From the NCBI GenBank assembly GCA_046565985.1, contig JBKHXN010000034.1, forward strand, positions 1-8,408: 8,408 bases of DNA. Direction: 5' to 3'. The notes beneath the pieces are model-generated. The model saw nothing but the letters and a program-made list of their open reading frames with translations. It was not told where the DNA came from and searched no databases. Position numbers and translations under genes: made by a program. The DNA is from Polycyclovorans sp046565985. GTDB lineage: Bacteria; Pseudomonadota; Gammaproteobacteria; Nevskiales; Nevskiaceae. Shown here in pieces: positions 1-6,141 of the stretch (its first letter is position 1; the number at the start of each line of letters is the position of its first letter).

Positions 1-525
1 CCGCTGGACGGCACCACCAATTTCCTGCATCGCCTGCCGCACTTTGCGGTGTCGATCGGCGTGGAAGTCCGTGGCCGCCTGGAGCACGGCGTGGTTTATG
101 CGCCCAGCACCCAGGACCTCTACACCGCCAGCCGCGGCGCCGGCGCCACGCTCAATGACCGCCGTATCCGCGTCAGTCACTGCAAGGAACTGGACCAGGC
201 CCTGATCGGCACCGGCGTGCCGCTGACCGAGGAAGGACTGGACCGCTACCTGCCGATGATGCGCAAGGTGGTGGCGCACACCGCCGGCGTGCGCCGCGCC
301 GGCGCCGCGGCGCTGGATCTGGCCTACGTCGCCGCGGGGCGTCTCGACGCCTTCTGGGAACTCGACCTCAAGCCCTGGGACATCGCCGCCGGCATCGTCC
401 TGGTGCAGGAGGCCGGCGGCGTGGTCCACGAACTCTACGGCGCCGGCAACGTGCTGGAGACCGGGCATATCGTCGCCACCAATACGCGGCTGCACGAGTC
501 CTTTCCCGCCCTGCTGGGCGCGTAG
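1..525 (+). CDS. suhB: Inositol monophosphatase / SuhB family protein, 3' part only
   Basis: The gene runs in from the left edge and is open from base 1, giving 174 residues before the TAG stop. Seen: it begins inside the metal-binding signature of the family (PLDGTTNF, residues 1-8), has the GAGATLNDRRIRVS segment typical after the first domain, and carries the second signature LKPWDIAAG with its metal-binding Asp at residue 127 of this fragment. Known: the family consists of Mg2+-dependent, Li+-sensitive phosphatases acting on myo-inositol 1-phosphate and related sugar phosphates. In E. coli SuhB (about 267 residues) also joins rRNA antitermination complexes. Roughly the first 80-90 residues are missing from the window, so the true start is unseen; the GTG at base 49 is an internal valine codon, not a start. 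The family call is secure. The symbol suhB rather than a paralogue such as cysQ or hisN is an inference from overall resemblance. Confidence 0.88.
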   Translation, partial: PLDGTTNFLHRLPHFAVSIGVEVRGRLEHGVVYAPSTQDLYTASRGAGATLNDRRIRVSHCKELDQALIGTGVPLTEEGLDRYLPMMRKVVAHTAGVRRAGAAALDLAYVAAGRLDAFWELDLKPWDIAAGIVLVQEAGGVVHELYGAGNVLETGHIVATNTRLHESFPALLGA

Positions 526-614
526 CGGCGAGGAATTTGCTGCACAACTTGCCGCGGAAGATCACCGTGGTAGCCTTCGGCTGATTTATTTCACATCACC
601 TGCGGACAACCATC

Positions 615-2360
615 ATGGCCACTTACAAGGCGCCCCTGCGCGAAATCAATTTTGTCCTCAACGACGTGCTCAACGTCGGGCAGCTGGCCGAGCTTCCCGC
701 CTTTGCCGACGCCACGCCCGAGCTCATCAGCGGCCTGGTGGACGAGGCGGCCAAGCTGATCGAGGAAAAAGTGGCCCCGCTCAACGCCCTCTCCGACGCC
801 CAGGGCTGCAAGTGGGACAACGGCGAGGTGCGCGTGCCCGACGGCATGGCCGAGGTGTACCGGCTGTACTGGCAGTCCGGCTGGGTGGGCCTGGCCACGC
901 CGACCGAATTCGGCGGCCAGGGCCTGCCGTTCACGCTGGCCAAGGTGGTGGACGAGCTGCTGTGCTCGGCCAACGTCGCCTTTGCGCTCTACCCGGGCCT
1001 GACCGTGGGCTGCTTCGAAGCGATCCTCGCCAGCGGCTCGGACGAGCAGAAGCAGGCCTATCTGCCCAGGCTCGGCACTGGCGAGTGGACCGGCACCATG
1101 TGCCTCACCGAACCGCAGGCCGGCTCCGACCTCGGCGCGGTCAAGACCAAGGCCATCCCCCAGGCGGACGGCAGCTACCGGCTGGAGGGCGGCAAGATCT
1201 TCATCACCTCCGGGGAGCACACGATGGCGGACAACATCGTCCACTTCGTGCTGGCGCGCATCGAGGGCTCGCCGCCCGGCGTGAAGGGGCTGTCCACCTT
1301 CATCGTGCCCAAGTTCATGGTCAAACCCGACGGCTCGCTGGGCGAGCGCAATGCGGTGCGCTGCGTGTCCATTGAACACAAGATGGGCATCCACGGCTCC
1401 TGCACCTGCTCCATCCAGTTCGACGGGGCCACCGGTTATCTCGTGGGCGCGCCCAACACCGGCATCCAGAACATGTTCGTGATGATGAATCTGGCGCGCA
1501 TCCTCGTCGGCCTGCAGGGTCTGGGCCAATGCGAGCTGGCCACGCAGAACGCCATTGCCTACGCCCGCGACCGCAAGCAGGGCAAGAGCTTCAGCGGCAG
1601 CGAGACCATCATCGACCACCCCGATGTGCGGCGCATGCTGCTGCAGATGAAGGCGACCACCGAAGGCGCCCGCGTGCTGGCGCTGGAAACCGCGCTGTAC
1701 GTGGACCTGGCCCACCACCACCCCGACCCGGCCGTGCGCGAGGAAGCCCAGGACTGGGTGGACCTCAACACTCCGCTGGTGAAGTCCTACTGCACCGATT
1801 CGGCTTTCGAGCTGGGCTCGCTGGCCGTGCAGGTCTATGGCGGGCACGGCTTCATCCGCGATCACGGCATCGAGCAGATCGTGCGTGATTCCAAGATCCT
1901 CTGCCTGTACGAAGGCACCAACGGCATCCAGGCCATGGACCTGGTGCGCCGCAAGCTGATGCTGCACGGCGGCCGGCTGCCGCAGCGCTTCTTCGCCAAG
2001 GTGCGGGCAGAAACCACCTCCGACGCGCCGCTGGGTTTCATCGTGCGGCCGCTGACCAAGGCGCTGGAAGAGCTGGAGGCGACCACCCACTGGCTGCAGG
2101 AAAACTTCCGTGACAAGCCCAACACCGGCGCCTTCGGCTGCTGCGACTACCAGCGCGCCTTCTGCCTGACCTATCTCGGCTACAACTGGCTGCGCATGGC
2201 CAAGGCCGCGCACGCGCAGCCCGACGAGCGGTTCCGCCAGAGCAAGCTCGCCACCGCCGAATTCTTCGCCACCCGCATGCTCAGCCAGGTCCCGGCGCTG
2301 CTCGCCAACGTGCGGCAGGACGCCGACAGCCTCATGGGCGTGGATGCCGCCCTCATCTGA
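615..2360 (+). CDS. Acyl-CoA dehydrogenase with C-terminal extension (DmdC-like class)
   Basis: A 581-residue FAD-dependent dehydrogenase that would oxidise an acyl-CoA thioester to the trans-2-enoyl-CoA and pass electrons to electron-transfer flavoprotein in the cytoplasm. Seen: the opening MATYKAPLREINFVLNDVLN is characteristic of the long acyl-CoA dehydrogenase class; the flavin-side signature CLTEPQAGSD lies at residues 163-172; LYEGTNGIQAMD contains the likely catalytic base Glu433; about 100 residues then form the extra C-terminal domain that classical 380-residue enzymes lack. Known: relatives include 3-methylmercaptopropionyl-CoA dehydrogenase DmdC and medium/long-chain fatty acyl-CoA dehydrogenases, so the substrate cannot be read from sequence. 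The ATG start is chosen because the conserved N-terminus begins there, although the preceding bases (GCGGACAACCATC) hold no good Shine-Dalgarno sequence. It is followed after 11 bases by a peroxidase gene and is probably cotranscribed with it. No clear promoter or fatty-acid regulator site was found in the 89 bases upstream. Confidence 0.93.
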   Translation: MATYKAPLREINFVLNDVLNVGQLAELPAFADATPELISGLVDEAAKLIEEKVAPLNALSDAQGCKWDNGEVRVPDGMAEVYRLYWQSGWVGLATPTEFGGQGLPFTLAKVVDELLCSANVAFALYPGLTVGCFEAILASGSDEQKQAYLPRLGTGEWTGTMCLTEPQAGSDLGAVKTKAIPQADGSYRLEGGKIFITSGEHTMADNIVHFVLARIEGSPPGVKGLSTFIVPKFMVKPDGSLGERNAVRCVSIEHKMGIHGSCTCSIQFDGATGYLVGAPNTGIQNMFVMMNLARILVGLQGLGQCELATQNAIAYARDRKQGKSFSGSETIIDHPDVRRMLLQMKATTEGARVLALETALYVDLAHHHPDPAVREEAQDWVDLNTPLVKSYCTDSAFELGSLAVQVYGGHGFIRDHGIEQIVRDSKILCLYEGTNGIQAMDLVRRKLMLHGGRLPQRFFAKVRAETTSDAPLGFIVRPLTKALEELEATTHWLQENFRDKPNTGAFGCCDYQRAFCLTYLGYNWLRMAKAAHAQPDERFRQSKLATAEFFATRMLSQVPALLANVRQDADSLMGVDAALI

Positions 2361-2364
2361 AGGA
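2360..2364 (+). promoter_or_regulatory. Ribosome binding site of the peroxidase gene, overlapping the upstream stop
   Basis: AAGGA lies 7 bases before the ATG at 2372, and its first base is the last base of the dehydrogenase TGA stop. Terminating ribosomes therefore sit on this site, which fits a cotranscribed, possibly translationally coupled pair and supports the chosen start. Confidence 0.7.
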
Positions 2365-2371
2365 AACCCGA

Positions 2372-2851
2372 ATGAAAACTCTCTACGATTTCACCGCCAA
2401 GGACATCACCGGCACGCCCCAGCCGCTCCAGCAGTACCAGGGCAAGGTGCTGCTGATCGTCAACGTGGCCAGCAAGTGCGGCTTCACGCCCCAGTACAAG
2501 GGCCTGGAGGCGGTGTACCGCCAGTACCGGGACCAGGGCCTGGTGGTGCTGGGCTTTCCCTGTGACCAGTTTGGCCACCAGGAGCCGGGCGACGAGCAGG
2601 AGATCCGGAATTTCTGCTCGATGAACTACGAGGTGAGCTTTCCGCTGTTCGCCAAGATCGAGGTCAACGGCGCCGGCGCGCACCCGCTCTACCAGCATCT
2701 CAAGAGCAGTGCCCCCGGCGTGCTCGGCACCGAGGCCATCAAGTGGAACTTCACCAAGTTCCTGGTGGACCGCAGCGGCCAGGTGGTGAAGCGCTACGGC
2801 TCCATGGACAAGCCGGAAGACATCGCCAAGGACATCGCCGCGCTGCTCTGA
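2372..2851 (+). CDS. Non-selenium glutathione peroxidase family protein (probably thioredoxin-dependent)
   Basis: A 159-residue cytoplasmic thiol peroxidase that would reduce hydrogen peroxide and lipid or organic hydroperoxides. Seen: NVASKCGFTPQYKGLE holds the peroxidatic cysteine Cys36 at the place where animal enzymes carry selenocysteine; GFPCDQFGHQEPG holds the conserved Gln70; KWNFTKFLVD supplies Trp125 and Asn126. Together these make the complete Cys-Gln-Trp-Asn active-site set. Cys82, in NFCSMNYEVSFPLF, lies where yeast Gpx3 and plant enzymes have the resolving cysteine. Known: family members with this second cysteine form an internal disulfide and are usually recycled by thioredoxin rather than glutathione. 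E. coli BtuE is the best-known bacterial homologue. No signal peptide is present. The length is typical. It is the second gene after the acyl-CoA dehydrogenase and may protect against peroxide or oxidised lipid arising from fatty-acid metabolism; that link is inferred from position only. Confidence 0.93.
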   Translation: MKTLYDFTAKDITGTPQPLQQYQGKVLLIVNVASKCGFTPQYKGLEAVYRQYRDQGLVVLGFPCDQFGHQEPGDEQEIRNFCSMNYEVSFPLFAKIEVNGAGAHPLYQHLKSSAPGVLGTEAIKWNFTKFLVDRSGQVVKRYGSMDKPEDIAKDIAALL

Positions 2852-2852
2852 A

Positions 2853-4400
2853 TCACCAGAAGGCGATCACCAGCGCGCCGGTCAGCAGCACCAGGCCGAG
2901 CGCGGTGGCGCGCAGGGCGGCGCTCTGGCGCAGCGGCCCCTGCGCCAGTGCCGCCAGCGCCGGCGCCGGTGGCGTGCCGCCCAGCAGCCGCTGCCAGAGC
3001 GGGGCCGCCAGCAGCGTCAGGCCCAGCAGCACGCCGGCGACCAGGGTGAAGTGCAGGTCCAGCCAGCCCAGCTGGGTGGCGGCAAACCATCCGGCGCTCA
3101 CCACGTGCCCGGTCACCGTCGCGGCCAGCGCCGAGCGCGCACCGATGCGCCGGCTGCACAGCGCCAGCGCAAACAGCGCCACCAGTGGCGGCGTGACGTA
3201 GGCAAAGCCCTGCTGCAGATAGGCGAACAGGCCGGGGAACCGGTCGATCATCGGCGCCCAGGCGGCCGCCAGCACCATCAGTATCGCCGTCACGACACGC
3301 CCGGTGCGCGCCAGCTGGCGCTCGTCCATCGGCCGGCGGCGGCGCGGCTCGATGAAATCCTTGGTGATGAGCGTGGACGCCGAGTTCAGCGCCGAATCCA
3401 CGCTGGACATGATGGCCGCCATCAGCCCGGCGAGGATCAGACCCGCCAGCCCGGCCGGCGCGTACTCGGCGATCAGGCGCGGGAACACCGTGTCCGCGCG
3501 GTCCAGGTCGGTGATCAGAGCCGCGGCCATGGCGCCCGGGATCACCATGATGAACAGCGGCAGCAGCTTCAGCCCCGCCGCCAGCAGCGCACCGCGCGTG
3601 GCGGTGGGCACGTCGCGCGCGCCGAGCAGACGCTGCGAGACGTACTGGTTCATGGTCCAGTAGTAGAAACCCAGGATCGGCAGCCCGACCAGGGTGCCCA
3701 GCCAGGGCAGCATGGGGTCGTCCATGGGCCGCAGCAGCGAGAATTTTTCCGCCGGCAGCGCCGCTCGGACCTGGCTCCACTGGTAATCGAACTCACCGAA
3801 CACCAGCACCGTGAGGATCAGCGCGCCCAGCAGCAGCACCACCGACTGCAGCATGTCGGTGAACACCACTGCGCGCAGGCCGCCGGCGGCGGTGTAGAGG
3901 CCAGCAAACACCGCCATGGCGACGATGGTGGGGGTGAGCGTGAGCCCCGGGATGAACAGCATCAGCACGATGGCCCCGGCGTAGAGGCTCCCGGCGGTAT
4001 CCAGCACCAGAGACAGGAACACCGAGACGCCGGAGAGATACTTGCGCGCCCGCGCGTCGAAGCGCTTTTCCAGCAGCTCCGGCACCGTGGTCAGCCGGTT
4101 GCGCAGGAACACCGGCACCACGTAGAAGGCGCTGAAGATCAGCACCAGCGCCGCCATCCATTCGTAGTTGGCCACGGCGATGCCGTGTTCCCAGGCCGCC
4201 CCCGGCAGACCGATCAGCGTGGTGGACGAGATGTTGGAGGCGAACAGCGACAGGCCCACCGCGCCGGCGCCCAGCGTGCGCCCGGCCAGGAACAGATCGT
4301 CGCCGGTCGGACTGCGGCGGCTGACGCGCACGCCGATCGCCACCACCAGCACCAGGTACCCGGCGAGTACCGCGTAGTCCACCGCCTGCAAACCGCTCAT
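2853..4400 (-). CDS. Sodium:solute symporter, SSS family (SGLT-like)
   Basis: A 515-residue inner-membrane transporter predicted to import an organic solute with Na+. Seen: a hydrophobic protein with about 13-14 membrane segments; DDLFLAGRTLG after the first helix; FASNISSTTLIGLPG followed by NYEWMAAL, the pattern of SGLT-type members; AAGGLRAVVFTDMLQSV in the middle; FYYWTMNQYVSQRLLGAR, resembling the sugar-transporter branch; and MSSVDSALNSAST at about residues 331-343, which in vSGLT forms part of the Na2 sodium site. Known: the family carries sugars, amino acids, proline, pantothenate, carboxylates or iodide, so the substrate is open; a sugar or polyol is my weak preference. The ATG start has GGGGA 7 bases upstream. 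The gene ends one base from the peroxidase stop on the other strand and is divergent from the small membrane protein at 4514. An inverted repeat adjoins its ribosome binding site. No sugar-catabolism gene lies nearby to name a substrate. Confidence 0.9.
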   Translation of the reverse strand: MSGLQAVDYAVLAGYLVLVVAIGVRVSRRSPTGDDLFLAGRTLGAGAVGLSLFASNISSTTLIGLPGAAWEHGIAVANYEWMAALVLIFSAFYVVPVFLRNRLTTVPELLEKRFDARARKYLSGVSVFLSLVLDTAGSLYAGAIVLMLFIPGLTLTPTIVAMAVFAGLYTAAGGLRAVVFTDMLQSVVLLLGALILTVLVFGEFDYQWSQVRAALPAEKFSLLRPMDDPMLPWLGTLVGLPILGFYYWTMNQYVSQRLLGARDVPTATRGALLAAGLKLLPLFIMVIPGAMAAALITDLDRADTVFPRLIAEYAPAGLAGLILAGLMAAIMSSVDSALNSASTLITKDFIEPRRRRPMDERQLARTGRVVTAILMVLAAAWAPMIDRFPGLFAYLQQGFAYVTPPLVALFALALCSRRIGARSALAATVTGHVVSAGWFAATQLGWLDLHFTLVAGVLLGLTLLAAPLWQRLLGGTPPAPALAALAQGPLRQSAALRATALGLVLLTGALVIAFW

Positions 4401-4411
4401 CGGACCGTCCC

Positions 4412-4439
4412 CTGTGGTTTGCGCCCCAAGAAACCACAG
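4412..4439. promoter_or_regulatory. Perfect 9-base inverted repeat next to the symporter ribosome binding site
   Basis: CTGTGGTTT at 4412-4420 and AAACCACAG at 4431-4439 are exact reverse complements around a 10-base spacer. The repeat lies in the 113-base divergent region between the symporter start (4400) and the small membrane protein start (4514). Two readings are possible. As DNA, arms centred 19 bases apart, close to two helical turns, would suit a dimeric regulator. As RNA, the symporter leader would fold into a 9-base-pair stem whose base touches the GGGGA ribosome binding site (4408-4412) and could reduce ribosome access. A weak minus-strand promoter candidate, TTGCCT then TTTCTT at 17 bases, overlaps the repeat. 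No regulator gene adjoins it. The repeat itself is certain; its role is inferred. Confidence 0.45.
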
Positions 4440-4513
4440 CAGGGCGGATCAGGCAAGCCCGCTGGCGCGGCCGCGGCGCAGCGATTACGCTCGCGCATCT
4501 GCCGGAGTGACCC

Positions 4514-4945
4514 ATGCGCTTTGATCACATCCCCGCCCGAACCGTGCGGTTCTGGGCCCTGCTGGACTCCGCCGTGGGCGGCCTGGTGGCCCTGCCCTTC
4601 GGCGCCCAGCTGTTCGTCGGCTTCGTGTACTGGCTCAACGGCCTGCTCGGCGGCACCGCGACGGCGCCGGTATTCGAACCGTTCCAGCTGCTGTTCGTCT
4701 GCCTGATGGGCGCGCTGGTCACGGTCTGGGTGGCGGCACGGCTGCTGCACCCCACCGGGCTGATGGCGGTGATCGACGGCTGGGGCCGCAGCTACATCGC
4801 CCTGCTGCTGGTGTACTTCATCCTGGTGCAGGACGCGCCGGTGGTGCTGTGGTTCTTCGTCTTCACCGAGGGCATCGGCGCCGTGGCCCAGCTGCGCGCC
4901 GCCTACTGGCCGGCACGCCCGCGCATGCAGGACGCCCGGCCCTGA
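4514..4945 (+). CDS. Uncharacterised four-helix inner-membrane protein, 143 residues
   Basis: I do not recognise this family. Seen: 143 residues with four hydrophobic stretches at roughly residues 14-40, 57-77, 92-106 and 109-127, the usual look of a small integral membrane protein with a charged tail (ARPRMQDARP). There is no signal-peptidase site, cysteine or conserved catalytic motif. Glu119, in FVFTEG, is the most conspicuous acidic residue inside a hydrophobic region. The ATG is well supported by GGAG 6 bases upstream. Third-position GC bias matches its neighbours, so it is very likely a true gene. It is transcribed divergently from the symporter and converges on tgt with a 7-base gap. 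A faint -10-like TACGCT at 4486-4491 has no matching -35. Function is unknown; a shared regulatory region with the symporter hints at, but does not prove, a common role. Confidence 0.75.
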   Translation: MRFDHIPARTVRFWALLDSAVGGLVALPFGAQLFVGFVYWLNGLLGGTATAPVFEPFQLLFVCLMGALVTVWVAARLLHPTGLMAVIDGWGRSYIALLLVYFILVQDAPVVLWFFVFTEGIGAVAQLRAAYWPARPRMQDARP

Positions 4946-4957
4946 GCCGCGCTCAGG
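4941..4957. terminator. Hairpin containing both stop codons of two convergent genes
   Basis: CCTGAGC (4941-4947), a CGC loop and GCTCAGG (4951-4957) form a perfect 7-base-pair stem. The TGA of the 143-residue membrane protein (4943-4945) is in the left arm and the stop of tgt (4953-4955, read on the minus strand) is in the right arm, so each transcript would fold the same structure at its own stop. A run of T follows on neither side, so it does not match a standard intrinsic terminator. It may act as a bidirectional 3'-end barrier or be constrained coding sequence. Confidence 0.35.
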
Positions 4958-6095
4958 CGGGCTCTGCTGCCAAGCGCGGCGCGCCCTCGGGCGAGGCGAG
5001 GAAGTCGCGCGCGAACGCCGCGTAACGGCCGGCCTCGATCGCCGTGCGGATGCGCTGCATCAGCCGCTGGTAATAGTGCAGGTTGTGCAGCGTGTTGAGG
5101 CGCGGGCCCAGCATCTCGTTGCACTTGTCCAGATGATGCAGATAGGCGCGCGAGTAATGCCGGCAGGTGGCGCAGGCACAGTCCGGGTCCAGCGGTGACG
5201 GGTCGTCGCGGTAGCGGCTGTTGCGGAGCTTGATCACACCCTGGCTGGTGAACAGGTGTCCGTTGCGCGCATTGCGGGTGGGCATCACGCAGTCGAACAT
5301 GTCCACGCCGAAGGCCGCGGCCTGCACCAGATCGCGCGGTGTGCCCACCCCCATGACATAGCGCGGCGCCTGCGCCGGCAACTGCGGCGCCACCGCGTCC
5401 AGCACCTTCAGCCGCTCGGCCTCCGGCTCGCCCACCGAGAGCCCGCCCAGGGCGTAGCCCTCAAAGCCGATCTCGCCCAGCCGCTGCAGCGATTCACGCC
5501 GCAGCACCGCGTGCATGCCGCCCTGGACGATGCCGAACAGCGCCTCGTTGCGCGGCTCCTGCGCGGCCAGCGCGTCGAAGCGGGTACGGCAGCGCTGACC
5601 CCAGCGCGCGGACAGCTCCAGCGAGCTGCGCGCCTCCCGCTCCGTGGCCGGGTATGGAGTGCACTCGTCGAATTGCATGACGATATCGGCGCCCAGCGCA
5701 TGCTGGACCTCGATGGCGCGCTCCGGCGAAAGAAAGATGCGGTCGCCATTGACGGGCGAGGCAAAGCTCACGCCTTCCTCGCGGATCTGGCGCAGTTCGG
5801 CCAGGCTCCAGACCTGGAAGCCACCGGAATCGGTGAGGATGGGCCCGTCCCAGTGCATGAAGCCGTGCAGCCCCCCGAGCGCACGCACCGTCTGCTCGCC
5901 GGGCCGCAGCATCAGGTGAAAGGTATTGCCGAGCAGGATCTGCGCACCGCTGCCGCGCACCTCCTCCGGCGTCAGGCTCTTGACCGTGCCGTAAGTCCCC
6001 ACCGGCATGAACGCCGGAGTCTCCACCACCCCGCGCGCAAAATGCAGCCGCCCCCGGCGCGCATGGCCGTCCTGCGAGATCAGTTCAAATTTCAT
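4953..6095 (-). CDS. tgt: tRNA-guanine(34) transglycosylase (queuine tRNA-ribosyltransferase)
   Basis: A 380-residue cytoplasmic enzyme that exchanges guanine for the queuosine precursor preQ1 at wobble position 34 of tRNAs reading NAY codons (Tyr, His, Asn, Asp). Seen: the start MKFELISQDGHARRG matches the family opening; TDSGGFQVWSL carries Asp89, the general acid/base; DMFDCVMPTRNARNG carries the nucleophile Asp268; CACATC plus a downstream histidine gives the zinc ligands Cys306, Cys308, Cys311 and His337. Except for Asp89, which has the same number, these equal the E. coli residue numbers plus four. The ATG at 6095 is chosen although the reading frame stays open further upstream, because that extension lies over the neighbouring DUF2254 gene. 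Only a weak ribosome binding site precedes it; GATAAT at 6102-6107 is a possible -10 element. The family's usual partners queA and yajC-secD-secF are not adjacent here. Confidence 0.97.
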   Translation of the reverse strand: MKFELISQDGHARRGRLHFARGVVETPAFMPVGTYGTVKSLTPEEVRGSGAQILLGNTFHLMLRPGEQTVRALGGLHGFMHWDGPILTDSGGFQVWSLAELRQIREEGVSFASPVNGDRIFLSPERAIEVQHALGADIVMQFDECTPYPATEREARSSLELSARWGQRCRTRFDALAAQEPRNEALFGIVQGGMHAVLRRESLQRLGEIGFEGYALGGLSVGEPEAERLKVLDAVAPQLPAQAPRYVMGVGTPRDLVQAAAFGVDMFDCVMPTRNARNGHLFTSQGVIKLRNSRYRDDPSPLDPDCACATCRHYSRAYLHHLDKCNEMLGPRLNTLHNLHYYQRLMQRIRTAIEAGRYAAFARDFLASPEGAPRLAAEPA

Positions 6096-6141
6096 CCGCG
6101 CATTATCGGCGCTCGGCGTCCGTCCTGCGCGTGGCCGCGGA

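Noticed and set aside
572..591. Intrinsic terminator after the inositol monophosphatase gene (AGCC-TTC-GGCT, then a T-rich stretch)
   Set aside because: The stem is only four base pairs and the following GATTTATTT is interrupted, so it is too weak to claim.
591..2213. A 540-codon open frame on the minus strand opposite the acyl-CoA dehydrogenase
   Set aside because: Its product is rich in His, Gln, Arg, Ala and Val with no domain pattern. The plus-strand frame has unmistakable flavoenzyme motifs; the antisense frame is an effect of high GC at third positions.
4471..4491. Promoter for the 143-residue gene based on TACGCT
   Set aside because: Only a partial -10 match, with no acceptable -35 at 16-18 bases; such matches occur by chance.
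3051..4706. A 551-codon open frame on the plus strand opposite the symporter
   Set aside because: The product is dominated by Arg, Gln, His and Gly and has no recognisable fold, and the frame overruns the clear start of the 143-residue gene. It is a shadow of the transporter gene.
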